A DNA stretch of 44,996 nucleotides from Candidatus Palauibacter denitrificans (GTDB taxonomy: Bacteria; Gemmatimonadota; Gemmatimonadetes; Palauibacterales; Palauibacteraceae), in NCBI GenBank assembly GCA_009841015.1, contig VXMQ01000124.1, positions 1-44,996 of the forward strand, in the 5' to 3' direction. The translations under genes and the position numbers were made by a program. The number at the start of each line of letters is the position of its first letter. Position 1 is the first letter of the stretch. Shown piece after piece: positions 8,609-16,854 of this stretch. The notes beneath the pieces are model-generated. The model did not search any database. It was not told the origin of the DNA and was given only the letters and a program-made list of their open reading frames with translations.

Positions 8609-9265
8609 TTAGCGCGTGCTTCGCCGCCGCATTTCCGTCGTGTAGTACTCCCAGAGCAGCCGCGCCGCCACGCTCCGCCAGGGTCGCCAGCGGCGGGCGA
8701 TGTCGCGGAGCGCCTTCTCATCCGGTCGCTGCTCGAGGCCGAGCGCATGTCCCGCCGCGTTTCGCAGGGCAAGGTCGCCCGCCGGGAAGATGTCGCTGTG
8801 TCCGGCGCAGAAGAGGAGATAGACCTCGGCCGTCCACACGCCGATCCCCTTGAGGGCCGTCATGGCCGCGATGGCCGCCTCGGCCGGCATGAGGCACAAC
8901 GCCCGCGGATCGAGACGGCCGCTCTGGACCGCCTCGGCGGCGCCCTTGAGCGTCGCTTCCTTGGACCGGGACAGCCCGATCCGGCGGCACTGCGCATCGG
9001 AGAGACCGGCCACCTGAGCAGGCTCGCAGCCCTCCGCCTCCTGAACGAGCCGCTCCCAGATCGCGGCGGCCGCCGCCTTCGAGACCATCTGCGCAACGAT
9101 GGTCCGGGCGAGGCCCTCGAAGCCCGGAGCCCTTCGCCGCAGCGGCACGGGCCCGGCCTTTTCGACGACCTCGGCGAGCCGCCCGTCGATCCGCACCAGC
9201 GCCTCCAGGCCCGCGGCGATATCGTCCGGTGTTTCTATCGTTTTCCCCTGCATTCTCCCCCCCAT
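8609..9265 (-). CDS. DNA-3-methyladenine glycosylase (AlkA-type, HhH-GPD)
   Basis: 218 aa from the ATG at 9265. A second ATG at 9253 has an equivalent upstream purine tract, so the start is uncertain by four codons. The helix-hairpin-helix motif is 'LKGIGVWTAEVYLLF' (about 138-152), followed by the catalytic Asp164 in 'PAGDLAL', as in AlkA/MAG enzymes of the HhH-GPD superfamily. It lacks the Cys cluster of endonuclease III. It would excise alkylated purines from DNA in the cytoplasm. It is divergent from the DAAO-like gene, with a shared palindrome in the 92-bp gap between them. Confidence 0.88.
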   Translation of the reverse strand: MGGRMQGKTIETPDDIAAGLEALVRIDGRLAEVVEKAGPVPLRRRAPGFEGLARTIVAQMVSKAAAAAIWERLVQEAEGCEPAQVAGLSDAQCRRIGLSRSKEATLKGAAEAVQSGRLDPRALCLMPAEAAIAAMTALKGIGVWTAEVYLLFCAGHSDIFPAGDLALRNAAGHALGLEQRPDEKALRDIARRWRPWRSVAARLLWEYYTTEMRRRSTR

Positions 9266-9279
9266 TCTCCCCCTCCGCG

Positions 9280-9295
9280 CGTTCCCGCGGGAACG
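9280..9295. promoter_or_regulatory. 16-bp perfect palindrome, copy 1
   Basis: CGTTCCCGCGGGAACG is a perfect palindrome in the intergenic space between the divergent glycosylase and DAAO-like genes. An identical copy lies at 32115-32130, and identity extends to 21 bp (two more bases on the left, TCT on the right). Both copies are intergenic and upstream of plus-strand genes, which fits an operator for a dimeric regulator. Confidence 0.55.
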
Positions 9296-9357
9296 TCTCG
9301 GCGCGCTCTTTGACGGGTTCTCTGGCCGATCCGTGTGCCTGACGTCAGTCTTATTGC

Positions 9358-10632
9358 GTGAAACGTCGAACGCTGATCAAGACCGTGGGCGCCGCGGCGC
9401 TGGGCTCGAGCCTCGGCGCGTGCTCTCCCGCGTGGCGCCGTCTTCCGGCGGGCCCCGCCGCCTGGAGCCTCCCCCTTCTCCGCGTCGCGCCGGACCGCGT
9501 CATCCGGACCACCGTGGGTCTCAGGCCCTTCAGGCCGGCCGGTTTCCGCGTCGCCGCCGAGCGGCTGGACGAGAAGACCGTCATCCACAACTACGGCCAC
9601 GGCGGCGCGGGGATCTCCCTCTCCTGGGGGACGGGACGGCTCGTGTCCGAACTGGCCGAACCTCACCCTTCGAGGCAAGCCGCCGTCATCGGAGCGGGCG
9701 CCGTCGGCCTCGCCACCGCACGGCAGCTTCAGCGCCGCGGGTTCGATGCGACGATCTACGCGCGTGCCCTCCCGCCCGACACGACCTCGAACATGGCCTA
9801 TGCCGGGTTCTCGCCGCTCTCCAACCTCGTGTCGGCGCCGGAACGGACTCCGGCCTTCGACGCCCAGTTCGACCGGGCCGTCCGAACCTCCTACGAGCAG
9901 ATGCAGCGGCTCGCGGGCGCCGGACGCGGCGTGTCGTGGGTAACGACGTACACCTGGACAAACCGCCTCTCGGGGCGGCGGGTGGAAGATCCCGGACTCG
10001 ACGAGACCGAGAGCGGCCTCGACCCGGGCCTCGACGTGGGCCCCACCGTGCTGCAGCCGGGAGAACATCCCTTCCCCGGCACCTATGCCCTCTGCCGGCC
10101 GACCCTCCGCATTGAGCCGTCGATCTTTCTCGGCCGGCTGATGGAGGAGTTCCTCCTGTTCGGCGGACGCGTGCGGATCCGGGATTTCGCGACACCGCGC
10201 GACCTCATGTCGCTCGACGAGCCGCTCATCGCCAACTGTACGGGTCTCGGCTCGCGGGCCCTGTTCGGCGACGAGACGATGACCCCCATCAAGGGCCAGC
10301 TCACCTTCCTCGCTCCGCAGTCCGGGATCGACTACAGCCTCGAAGGCAGCGCGCCGGGCGGCGGCCGCCTCGGGATCCTCCCGCGTTCGGACGGGATCGC
10401 GCTCGGACACGTGATGGAGCGCGGCGACTGGAGCCTGGAACCGATCGAGGAGGCGATCGCGACCCGGCTCGACCGCGCGGGCCGACTCATGGCGGCGATG
10501 GCGGACCACCCCTCGGGGCTCGGCAGGGTCGCCGCCGCCCCGCAGTCACCCGCGATGCGCGCCGCGCTCGAACGCGACCCCGTCCCGGCGACCCCGCCCC
10601 CGGTCGAGAGCTTTTTCGACATCCAGTCCTAA
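9358..10632 (+). CDS. Circularly permuted D-amino-acid-oxidase-like FAD oxidoreductase with Tat-like signal
   Basis: 424 aa from a GTG at 9358; no strong RBS is visible. The N-terminus KRRTLIK with a following hydrophobic stretch and LGAC (19-22) resembles a twin-arginine/lipoprotein signal. The DAAO family motifs are all present but in altered order. The normally C-terminal block (VGLRPFRP at 53-60 with the substrate-carboxylate Arg, then HNYGHGGAG at 77-85) precedes the normally N-terminal FAD-binding block (VIGAGAVGLATA, GxGxxG at 112-117, then DTTSNMAYAGFSPLS). The middle region (IANCTGLGSRAL) and the tail follow, and no second copy of the C-terminal block occurs. This is what a circular permutation of DAAO would give. 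It probably oxidises D-amino acids or a related amine outside the cytoplasm; the substrate is unknown. Confidence 0.82.
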   Translation: MKRRTLIKTVGAAALGSSLGACSPAWRRLPAGPAAWSLPLLRVAPDRVIRTTVGLRPFRPAGFRVAAERLDEKTVIHNYGHGGAGISLSWGTGRLVSELAEPHPSRQAAVIGAGAVGLATARQLQRRGFDATIYARALPPDTTSNMAYAGFSPLSNLVSAPERTPAFDAQFDRAVRTSYEQMQRLAGAGRGVSWVTTYTWTNRLSGRRVEDPGLDETESGLDPGLDVGPTVLQPGEHPFPGTYALCRPTLRIEPSIFLGRLMEEFLLFGGRVRIRDFATPRDLMSLDEPLIANCTGLGSRALFGDETMTPIKGQLTFLAPQSGIDYSLEGSAPGGGRLGILPRSDGIALGHVMERGDWSLEPIEEAIATRLDRAGRLMAAMADHPSGLGRVAAAPQSPAMRAALERDPVPATPPPVESFFDIQS

Positions 10633-10653
10633 CTGCCCGTAGAAAACCCCGCC

Positions 10654-11358
10654 TCAGTCGCCGAACCGGTCCGACAGCCGTTCGCGGAGCCTGCGCCCGA
10701 TGGCCTCGAGCACGGCGGCGTCTTCATCCGCGACACCCCGGACCGAGAGCGTGACGCCGGGGGCGATCTCGATCCGTGCCCATCTTTCCACCCCGCCCGG
10801 GGGGTCGGCGCCGCAGTCCGCCACCTCCCGGAGCGCGATCAGCAACGCGGCCAGCTCCGGATCGTCGGCGGGAGGCGCCGGCGGCTCGCGAGGCCAGTCC
10901 GCTTCCCCCTCCCGCACCATCAGCCTGTCCGCGAGGGCGGCGTGCCGGTCCTCGAGGGCCGCGTGCCGGGCCCGCGGGGGGGCGAAGGCGGCTGGCGCCC
11001 CCGGCCGTGCCGCCGCGTCCGCCGTTCGTAGCGGGGAGCCCGTTCCGGCGGACGAGCCGGAGAGGAGGTCGGCGGTCACGGCGATTCGTCCGTCCGCCAC
11101 ACCCGCGATCAGTTCCGGCGACGATCCCTCGAAGACGGCGCCGATCTCGCGGAGCGGGGTCGCGGGCACCCTCCCCGCCCCCTCCGCCTCGCGGACCCGC
11201 CGAATGAACAGGAGCCGGTCCCGCACGAGCTTCGGGTAACGGGTCTTCGGCCCCCTCCGGCCGACGCGCGGAAGCAGTCCGACCTGCACGTAATAGGCGA
11301 TCGTGCGCCGACTGAACCCCGTCTCCTCTTCCAACTCCCGGGCCGTGTAACTGCGCAT
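10654..11358 (-). CDS. MerR family transcriptional regulator
   Basis: 234 aa, ATG at 11358. The MerR winged-helix DNA-binding domain occupies residues 1-70 ('MRSYTARELEEETGFSRRTI', 'YYVQVGLLP', then the wing 'RYPKLVRDRLLFIRRVREAE'). A low-complexity Ala/Arg linker follows, then a C-terminal element 'RWARIEIAPGVTLSVRG' (~195-212) that is not a metal-binding loop. There is no cysteine pair of the metal-sensing type. It is divergently transcribed from the ARPP-1-like gene across a 127-bp region full of TGTC/GACA half-sites, so it very likely controls that gene and itself. The effector signal is unknown. Confidence 0.85.
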   Translation of the reverse strand: MRSYTARELEEETGFSRRTIAYYVQVGLLPRVGRRGPKTRYPKLVRDRLLFIRRVREAEGAGRVPATPLREIGAVFEGSSPELIAGVADGRIAVTADLLSGSSAGTGSPLRTADAAARPGAPAAFAPPRARHAALEDRHAALADRLMVREGEADWPREPPAPPADDPELAALLIALREVADCGADPPGGVERWARIEIAPGVTLSVRGVADEDAAVLEAIGRRLRERLSDRFGD

Positions 11359-11384
11359 GCCGTTTCCGCCGTTCCAGCTCTGAG

Positions 11385-11465
11385 TGACATATACTGTCGT
11401 TTGCCGACGACAGCCGTTGACTTGTCAGAATCTCCCCGCTACTGTCAACAGCGTATCAACACTGA
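11385..11465. promoter_or_regulatory. Cluster of TGACA/TGTC inverted half-sites (MerR operator region)
   Basis: Between the divergent MerR and ARPP-1-like genes, related half-sites recur: TGACA-N5-TGTCG (11385-11399), CTGTCG-N8-CGACAG (11394-11413), TGAC-TT-GTCA (11418-11427), CTGT-CA-ACAG (11442-11451) and TGACA at 11462-11466. The density and inverted arrangement are far above what this GC-rich background would give. MerR-type operators are inverted repeats within the promoter, so this is the likely binding region of the adjacent regulator. Confidence 0.6.
11417..11445 (+). promoter_or_regulatory. Sigma-70-like promoter for the ARPP-1-like gene
   Basis: TTGACT (11417-11422), a 17-nt spacer and TACTGT (11440-11445) form a plausible -35/-10 pair, placing transcription start about 35 nt before the ATG at 11486. 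Both elements overlap the inverted half-sites. The assignment is by sequence only. Confidence 0.45.
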
Positions 11466-11485
11466 CAATATCAAGGAGGGGAGAG

Positions 11486-12493
11486 ATGAACCAGATTACG
11501 ACCGCCATTGCCGACCTTGAGATCGGCGACCCGACCTTCCGCGGCGGCCTCACGGTGTTCCCCCTGCTTGCCAAGGAAACATCGGATCTCGATTACCTGC
11601 TGCTGGGGGACGGGCTTCGCGAGGACCGCGTCACCGTGCGCGAGGTCTCCATGGGGGGCAGCATCCCCGACCTCGAAGTGGAGAACCGGGCAGACCGTCC
11701 TCTACTCATCGTGGACGGCGAGGAACTCGTCGGCGCGAAGCAGAACCGGGTCGCCAACCTCACGCTGCTCCTCCCCGCCGGGAAGACGACGATGATCCCG
11801 GTCTCCTGCGTGGAGCAGGGCCGCTGGTCCTACGACAGCCCCGGGTTTCAGGTGACGGACCGGATGCACTTCGCGAGCGGCCGCGCGGAGCGATACGCGA
11901 GCGTGCAGCAGTCGATGCGCAGCGAGGGGACGCGGCGCTCCGATCAGGGCCGGGTGTGGAGTTCGATCGACGACAAGGCCATGGCGATGGACGCGCCGTC
12001 GGAGACCGGCGCCATGAGCGAGATCTTCGAGCGCCACGCGACGGCGCTGGACGACTACGTGCGGGAGGTGGAGGCCACTCCGGATCAACTCGGCGCCATC
12101 TTCGCGGTGGCCGGCGGCAACTACGGACTCGATCTCTTCGACCGTCACGCGACCCTCGCGGCGTTCCTCCCCAGGCTCGTACGAAGCTACGGCGTGGACG
12201 CGCTGGAACGGCGCTCGGAGGGGGACACGGCGGCGCCGGCCTCCGCGGCGCGGAAGTTCCTCGACCGCTTGCGAGCGGGATCGTTCGATGGCCATCCGGC
12301 GGTCGGACTCGGGCGCGATGTGGGAATTGTCGCCGAACGCGCCATCGGAGGCGCGCTCCTCGTGGACGAAACCATCGTGCACCTGACGGGGTTCTCCAAC
12401 TCCCGGGCCGGCAGCGGCGAGCGTGAAGGCGAGCGGGTGTATGCGAATTACCATCAGAGGCGCGACATTCTCCGCCGGCGGCACGCGAGCTAG
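11486..12493 (+). CDS. ARPP-1/DUF6569-like protein
   Basis: 335 aa from the ATG at 11486, with AAGGAGG a few nt upstream. The open frame begins about 100 nt earlier, but that segment is the promoter/operator. No signal peptide or membrane helix is seen. The conserved-looking core is 'LLIVDGEELVGAKQNRVANL', then 'IPVSCVEQGRWSYDSPGF', 'SDQGRVWSSI' and, near the end, 'GGALLVDETIVHLTGF'. I recognise this pattern as the ARPP-1/DUF6569 family (ARG- and Rhodanese-Phosphatase-associated protein), which has no established biochemical activity. The MerR gene next door and the operator comb indicate tight control. The family name is from memory and moderately certain; the function is unknown. Confidence 0.75.
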   Translation: MNQITTAIADLEIGDPTFRGGLTVFPLLAKETSDLDYLLLGDGLREDRVTVREVSMGGSIPDLEVENRADRPLLIVDGEELVGAKQNRVANLTLLLPAGKTTMIPVSCVEQGRWSYDSPGFQVTDRMHFASGRAERYASVQQSMRSEGTRRSDQGRVWSSIDDKAMAMDAPSETGAMSEIFERHATALDDYVREVEATPDQLGAIFAVAGGNYGLDLFDRHATLAAFLPRLVRSYGVDALERRSEGDTAAPASAARKFLDRLRAGSFDGHPAVGLGRDVGIVAERAIGGALLVDETIVHLTGFSNSRAGSGEREGERVYANYHQRRDILRRRHAS

Positions 12494-12558
12494 TAGCTTC
12501 ATGCGACCCGCCAGCGCGTTGGCGGCGTTCCGGCTACGAGCGATCGCGTGGAGGACGG

Positions 12559-13788
12559 GTGACAGCAGCGGGGCGGGGCCGAGAGGCGGCGATGGTCTTC
12601 ATCCTCATCACCGTCTTCATCGACGTACTCGGGATCGGGATCATCGTCCCGATCCTCCCCGAGCTCATCAAGGAGTTCACGGGCGGAAGCACGGCGCGCG
12701 CGGGGCGCTGGTTCGGCGTGCTCGCGGCAACGTACGCCGTCGCCCAGTTCTTCTTCGCGCCCATCCTGGGGTCGCTCTCGGATCGGGTCGGACGGCGTCC
12801 CGTCATCCTGGTCTCTCTCTTCGGCCTCGGGGTCGACTATATCATCATGGGTTTCGCGCCGTCCATCGGCTGGCTCTTCGCCGGGCGTCTCATCGCGGGC
12901 GTGATGGGGGCAAGCATCACGACGGCGAACGCCTACATCGCCGACGTGTCCGAGCCCGAACTCCGCGCCCGGAACTTCGGACTCATCGGCGTCGCCTTCG
13001 GCCTCGGCTTCATCTTCGGCCCCGCCATCGGGGGCGTGCTGGGTGGCATCGACCTCCGGCTCCCGTTTTTCGCGGCGGCGGGACTCGCGCTGGTGAACGC
13101 CCTGTACGGCATCTTCGTCCTCCCGGAATCGCTGCCGCCCGAGAAGCGCGACGCCTTCAGCTGGGCGAAGGCCAACCCGGTCGGGAGCCTCCTCGTGCTG
13201 CGTTCGTACCCGCTGGTGGCCGGCCTCGCCGTGTCCTTCGTGTTCATCATCCTCGCGCAGCGCGGCCTCGAGACCGTGTGGGTGCTCTACACGGGTCACA
13301 AGTTCGGGTGGGACGAACTCGCGAACGGCCTGTCGCTCGCGCTGGTGGGACTCATGGCGGCCCTGGTCCAGGGCGTACTCGTTCAGCCCGTGATCAAACG
13401 CACCGGGGAGCGCCGGGCGGTCCTGGGCGGCCTGGTCCTGGGCGCGATCACGTACCTGGGCTACGGCCTCGCCACGCAGGGGTGGATGCTCATCGCCTTC
13501 ATTATCTTCGGCTCCATCGGCGGCGTGGCGGGCCCCGCGCTCCAGAGCCTCGTGGCCGGAGCCGTGGAGCCGCAGGACCAGGGGAAGGTCCAGGGCGGCC
13601 TCCAGTCGCTCATGAGCCTGACGAGCATCCTGAGCCCCCTGATCTTCACCAGCCTCCTGTTCAGCTACTTCACGTCGCCCGCCGCCCCGGTGGAGTTGCC
13701 CGGCGCGCCCTTCCTGCTCGGCTCCGTGATGTACGCCACGGCTTTCGTGCTCGTGTTCCGCCTCTTCCGCCGCATGCCGGCTGGGTAA
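12559..13788 (+). CDS. MFS transporter, TetA/TCR-like
   Basis: 409 aa from a GTG at 12559 (GGAGG upstream); an ATG at 12592 is the alternative. About twelve hydrophobic helices are visible. The drug:H+ antiporter motifs include the motif-A loop '[14 protein letters not shown]' between TM2 and TM3, and '[22 protein letters not shown]' in TM4-5. '[11 protein letters not shown]' resembles motif C. This layout matches the 12-TM TetA/multidrug branch of the major facilitator superfamily, so it is probably an inner-membrane efflux pump. It follows the ARPP-1-like gene by 65 nt on the same strand and could share its promoter and MerR control. The substrate cannot be read from sequence. Confidence 0.88.
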   Translation: MTAAGRGREAAMVFILITVFIDVLGIGIIVPILPELIKEFTGGSTARAGRWFGVLAATYAVAQFFFAPILGSLSDRVGRRPVILVSLFGLGVDYIIMGFAPSIGWLFAGRLIAGVMGASITTANAYIADVSEPELRARNFGLIGVAFGLGFIFGPAIGGVLGGIDLRLPFFAAAGLALVNALYGIFVLPESLPPEKRDAFSWAKANPVGSLLVLRSYPLVAGLAVSFVFIILAQRGLETVWVLYTGHKFGWDELANGLSLALVGLMAALVQGVLVQPVIKRTGERRAVLGGLVLGAITYLGYGLATQGWMLIAFIIFGSIGGVAGPALQSLVAGAVEPQDQGKVQGGLQSLMSLTSILSPLIFTSLLFSYFTSPAAPVELPGAPFLLGSVMYATAFVLVFRLFRRMPAG

Positions 13789-13820
13789 TCGGTCGACACC
13801 CGCGTTGGCGAAGCCCGGCG

Positions 13821-15947
13821 CTACTGGTCGGACGCGCCGAGTTGTTGGAGGAGGAAGGCAAGTTCCATCGCGGCGTTGCGGACGTTGCGGGTGAAGGAAC
13901 GGCCGCCGGCGTGGCCGGTGCGCGGGTCGTAGTCGAGGATCACCGGCAGTCCGGAACTCGAGGCGGCCTGCAGGCGCGCGGCCATCTTGCGGGCCTGTAG
14001 CGGGGGCACCCGGGTGTCGAGGTCGCCCTGGGTGAGCATGACCGCGGGGTAGGCCACGCCGTCGCGCACGTTCTGGTACGGGGAGAAGGTCCGCAGCACC
14101 TCGAACTCCTCGGCCACCGCTGCGTTCCCGTACTCCAGGAGGGCCGGCATGTTGTTCGTGTCGGTGAACTGGTAGAAGCGGACCATGTCGAGGTCGGGCA
14201 GGCCGCAGTAGACGGCGCGGAAGAGGTCCGGCCGCTTCGTGAGGGATGCGGCGACGAGGAGCCCGCCGTTGCTCCCGCCGCGGATCGCGAGCCGGTCCGG
14301 GTTCGTGTAGCCGTTCCCGACCAGCCACTCGGCGGCCGCGATGAAGTCGGCGAACACGTTCGGCTTGTTCTCGAGCATGCCGGCCCGGTGCCACTCCTCG
14401 CCGAACTCGCCGCCGCCCCTCAGCGTCGCCATCGCGTACACGCCGCCCTGCTCCAGCCACGCCGCGGCGCGCGCGTCGAAGCGAGGCAGCAGGTTCACGT
14501 TGAAGCCGCCGTATCCGTACAGGAGGGCGGGACTTCGCCCGTCCAGCGCGAGTCCCCGGCGGTGGGCGACGTACATCGGAGCCCGCGTCCCGTCCTCCGA
14601 GGTATACCACACCTGCTTCACCTCGTACTCCGACCCGTCGAAGGGGACGGATGACGGGCGCCATTCCTCCGTCTCCATCGTCTCGAGGTCCAGTTTCAGG
14701 ATGGAGGAGGGGGTGAGGAGCGCGGTCAGCGTGAGAAGGGCCTCGGTGCCGTCGTCCCCGTGCGAACGTAGCGTCGCCACGTGGTGGTCCGGGATCGGGA
14801 TCTCGCCCTTCACAGCGCCGTCGGGCCCGTAGCGCACGATCCGGCTGCTCACGTCGCGCAGGTAGTCGGCGTACAGGTCGTCGCCGATGAACCGGTATCC
14901 GGTGAGGAGGTCCTCGCCCTCGGGCAGCACTTCCCGCCAGCGTGCCGGATCCGGGTTCGGGTCTTCCAGGCTCACCGCGAGGATGCGGTTCCTGGGCGCG
15001 TCCAGGTTCGTGAGCAGGTAGAGTTCATCGTCAACGAAGCGGGTGCTGAAGCGGGCGGGGGCGCCGACGATGAGCGGAGCGGGGGCCGTCCCGGAGCGCA
15101 GGTCGTGCAGGTAGACGTCCGTCCGCGCCCACCCGTGCTGGACGGTGTAGACGTGCCACCGGCCGTCGCCCCCCTGCGAGAAACCGACGAACCGTTCCGG
15201 CCCGTGCCCCTCGCCGAACAGTTCCTCGTCTTGGTCGAGGTCCGTCCCCAGCCGGTGGTAGCGGATCCGCGCGCCCGTCTCCCGCGACCGGCGGCTGTAG
15301 TAGAAGCCGTCGCCTTCCGGATCGAAGGAGACGTTGCCGTACAGGTAGGTCGGCAGGCGGTCGGGCAGGTCCTCGCCGCTCTCCAGGTCGCGCACGCGGT
15401 ACTCGCGCTCGTCGCGTCCCCCGTCGCGGATGGCGTAGATCATGAGACGGCCGTCCGGCGAGAAGTCGATGATGCTCACGCTGGTCGTGGCGTCATCGCG
15501 GAGGTCGAGCGGGTCGATGACGACCTCGAACTCGCCGGCGGGGTCCTCCGGGTCCACCGGACCCTCCTGCGGTTCTTCGGGCGCCGGTCGGCGGTAGATC
15601 GCTCCGACCTCGCGACCCGGCTTCCGGAACGAGAAGTACTCGTAGTCCCCCGCCCGGCGCGGGAAGATCGCCCCGGGCGCGTCCATCAGCTCGCGGAGCC
15701 GCCGCTCGAGGTCGGCCCGCAGCGGCGTGTCGCCGACGATGCGTTCCGCGTAGGCGTTCTGCTCGGCGATCCAGGCGCGGGTCTCCGGGCCCTCCTGGTC
15801 CTCGAGCCACCGGTAGTCGTCCGTGAACTCGACGCCGTGAAGTGTGTCGACGACGGGAATCCGGGCGGTCTCCGGCGGGGGCGGGTACGCCTCGCACGCC
15901 GCCACGCAGACGGCGAGCGCGGCCAGCCGAAGCGGCGGGAGAGCCAT
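13821..15947 (-). CDS. Prolyl oligopeptidase family (S9A) lipoprotein peptidase
   Basis: 708 aa, ATG at 15947. A lipoprotein-type signal (LAVCVAAC, Cys18) starts the protein. The N-terminal 'DTLHGVEFTDDYRWLED' is the classical S9A entry motif and leads to the seven-bladed propeller. The C-terminal alpha/beta hydrolase has Ser559 in GGSNGG, Asp644 in 'GDLDTRVPP' and His679 in 'TGHAGG', closely matching the spacing of prolyl oligopeptidase. It would cleave short proline-containing peptides at the cell envelope. It is the last gene of a minus-strand group with the two genes upstream, converging on the MFS gene. Confidence 0.93.
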   Translation of the reverse strand: MALPPLRLAALAVCVAACEAYPPPPETARIPVVDTLHGVEFTDDYRWLEDQEGPETRAWIAEQNAYAERIVGDTPLRADLERRLRELMDAPGAIFPRRAGDYEYFSFRKPGREVGAIYRRPAPEEPQEGPVDPEDPAGEFEVVIDPLDLRDDATTSVSIIDFSPDGRLMIYAIRDGGRDEREYRVRDLESGEDLPDRLPTYLYGNVSFDPEGDGFYYSRRSRETGARIRYHRLGTDLDQDEELFGEGHGPERFVGFSQGGDGRWHVYTVQHGWARTDVYLHDLRSGTAPAPLIVGAPARFSTRFVDDELYLLTNLDAPRNRILAVSLEDPNPDPARWREVLPEGEDLLTGYRFIGDDLYADYLRDVSSRIVRYGPDGAVKGEIPIPDHHVATLRSHGDDGTEALLTLTALLTPSSILKLDLETMETEEWRPSSVPFDGSEYEVKQVWYTSEDGTRAPMYVAHRRGLALDGRSPALLYGYGGFNVNLLPRFDARAAAWLEQGGVYAMATLRGGGEFGEEWHRAGMLENKPNVFADFIAAAEWLVGNGYTNPDRLAIRGGSNGGLLVAASLTKRPDLFRAVYCGLPDLDMVRFYQFTDTNNMPALLEYGNAAVAEEFEVLRTFSPYQNVRDGVAYPAVMLTQGDLDTRVPPLQARKMAARLQAASSSGLPVILDYDPRTGHAGGRSFTRNVRNAAMELAFLLQQLGASDQ

Positions 15948-15966
15948 GGCGCCTCCTGTCAGGCGT

Positions 15967-16842
15967 TCAGGGCGTGACGGTCACCCGGACGTAGGCGTTG
16001 CTCCAGCAGCACTGGTCGCCGCCGGCGCTGTCGTTCGCGTCCCAGTTGTCGGCGCGCGCGCGCAGGACGTACTCGCCCGGCTCGCTGAACGTCGCCGCGG
16101 TCGTCGTCTCGCCGGTCCCGCCCTCGACCGTGATCTGCCACGGCTCGAACGCCACGGGCGCGGCGGGCCCCTGGTGCTTGAACCAGGTCACCTCCACGTC
16201 GACCGCCTGGTTCACGAGGTCCTCGGGGTCGCGGACGGAGACCTCCTCGGTCCACAGCCGCAGCGTTAGGGGCTCTCCCACCCGGGCCGTACGCGGCTCG
16301 CCCCACACGCCCTGGACGTGCTGGCCCGCCTCCCCCTCGGGGTCGAAGCGCACGAGGGGCGGTATCGACCCCATGGCCCGCGGTCCGTAGTCGAGTTGCA
16401 GCGCCGGGGCGAACACGCGGGCCGGCACGGGATACGTCACGCCGTTCGAGGTGATCGTCCACACGACGCGCTGCTCGCCGTCGCCGTACGACGCGGGCAC
16501 CGTGACCGAGAACACGCCGCGGTCCCGGCGCGGCCGCACCGGGAAGTGCGTCTGCTGCACCCCGTCGAACTCGGCCGGCTCGATGAAGTTGTCCGGGCCG
16601 ATCGGGATTTCGATGACTTCCTGCGTGTTCAGGTTGAAGTAGCCGAACGAGAAGGTGAAGGTGCCGTCGTCATTGCGATACCAGCCCTCGAAGAACGGGG
16701 CCACCGGCTCCCCTTTCGGCGGGATGGGAGCGAGCGGCAGCCGCTGCACCTGCTGGGCGTGAACGGGCGCCGCCCCCCCAATGAAGGCGACTGGCGCCAC
16801 CTGGGCTGCGACCAGGGCGGCCGCGATATGTACGCTGCGCAT
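15967..16842 (-). CDS. Secreted protein of unknown function
   Basis: 291 aa, ATG at 16842. The signal peptide ends around AHAQ/VHAQQ (residues ~1-30). The mature part is beta-rich: 'PFFEGWYRNDDGTFTFSFGYFNLN' at its start and an Ig-like C-terminal segment ('FSEPGEYVLRARADNWDANDSAGGDQCCWSNAYVRVTV'). It has a vicinal Cys pair (CCW) but no recognisable enzyme motif. It begins 12 nt after the stop of the cytochrome/copper protein and is followed by the S9A peptidase 19 nt on, so it is probably in the same operon. I do not recognise a named family. Confidence 0.8.
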   Translation of the reverse strand: MRSVHIAAALVAAQVAPVAFIGGAAPVHAQQVQRLPLAPIPPKGEPVAPFFEGWYRNDDGTFTFSFGYFNLNTQEVIEIPIGPDNFIEPAEFDGVQQTHFPVRPRRDRGVFSVTVPASYGDGEQRVVWTITSNGVTYPVPARVFAPALQLDYGPRAMGSIPPLVRFDPEGEAGQHVQGVWGEPRTARVGEPLTLRLWTEEVSVRDPEDLVNQAVDVEVTWFKHQGPAAPVAFEPWQITVEGGTGETTTAATFSEPGEYVLRARADNWDANDSAGGDQCCWSNAYVRVTVTP

Positions 16843-16854
16843 GCCTGGCAGCCC

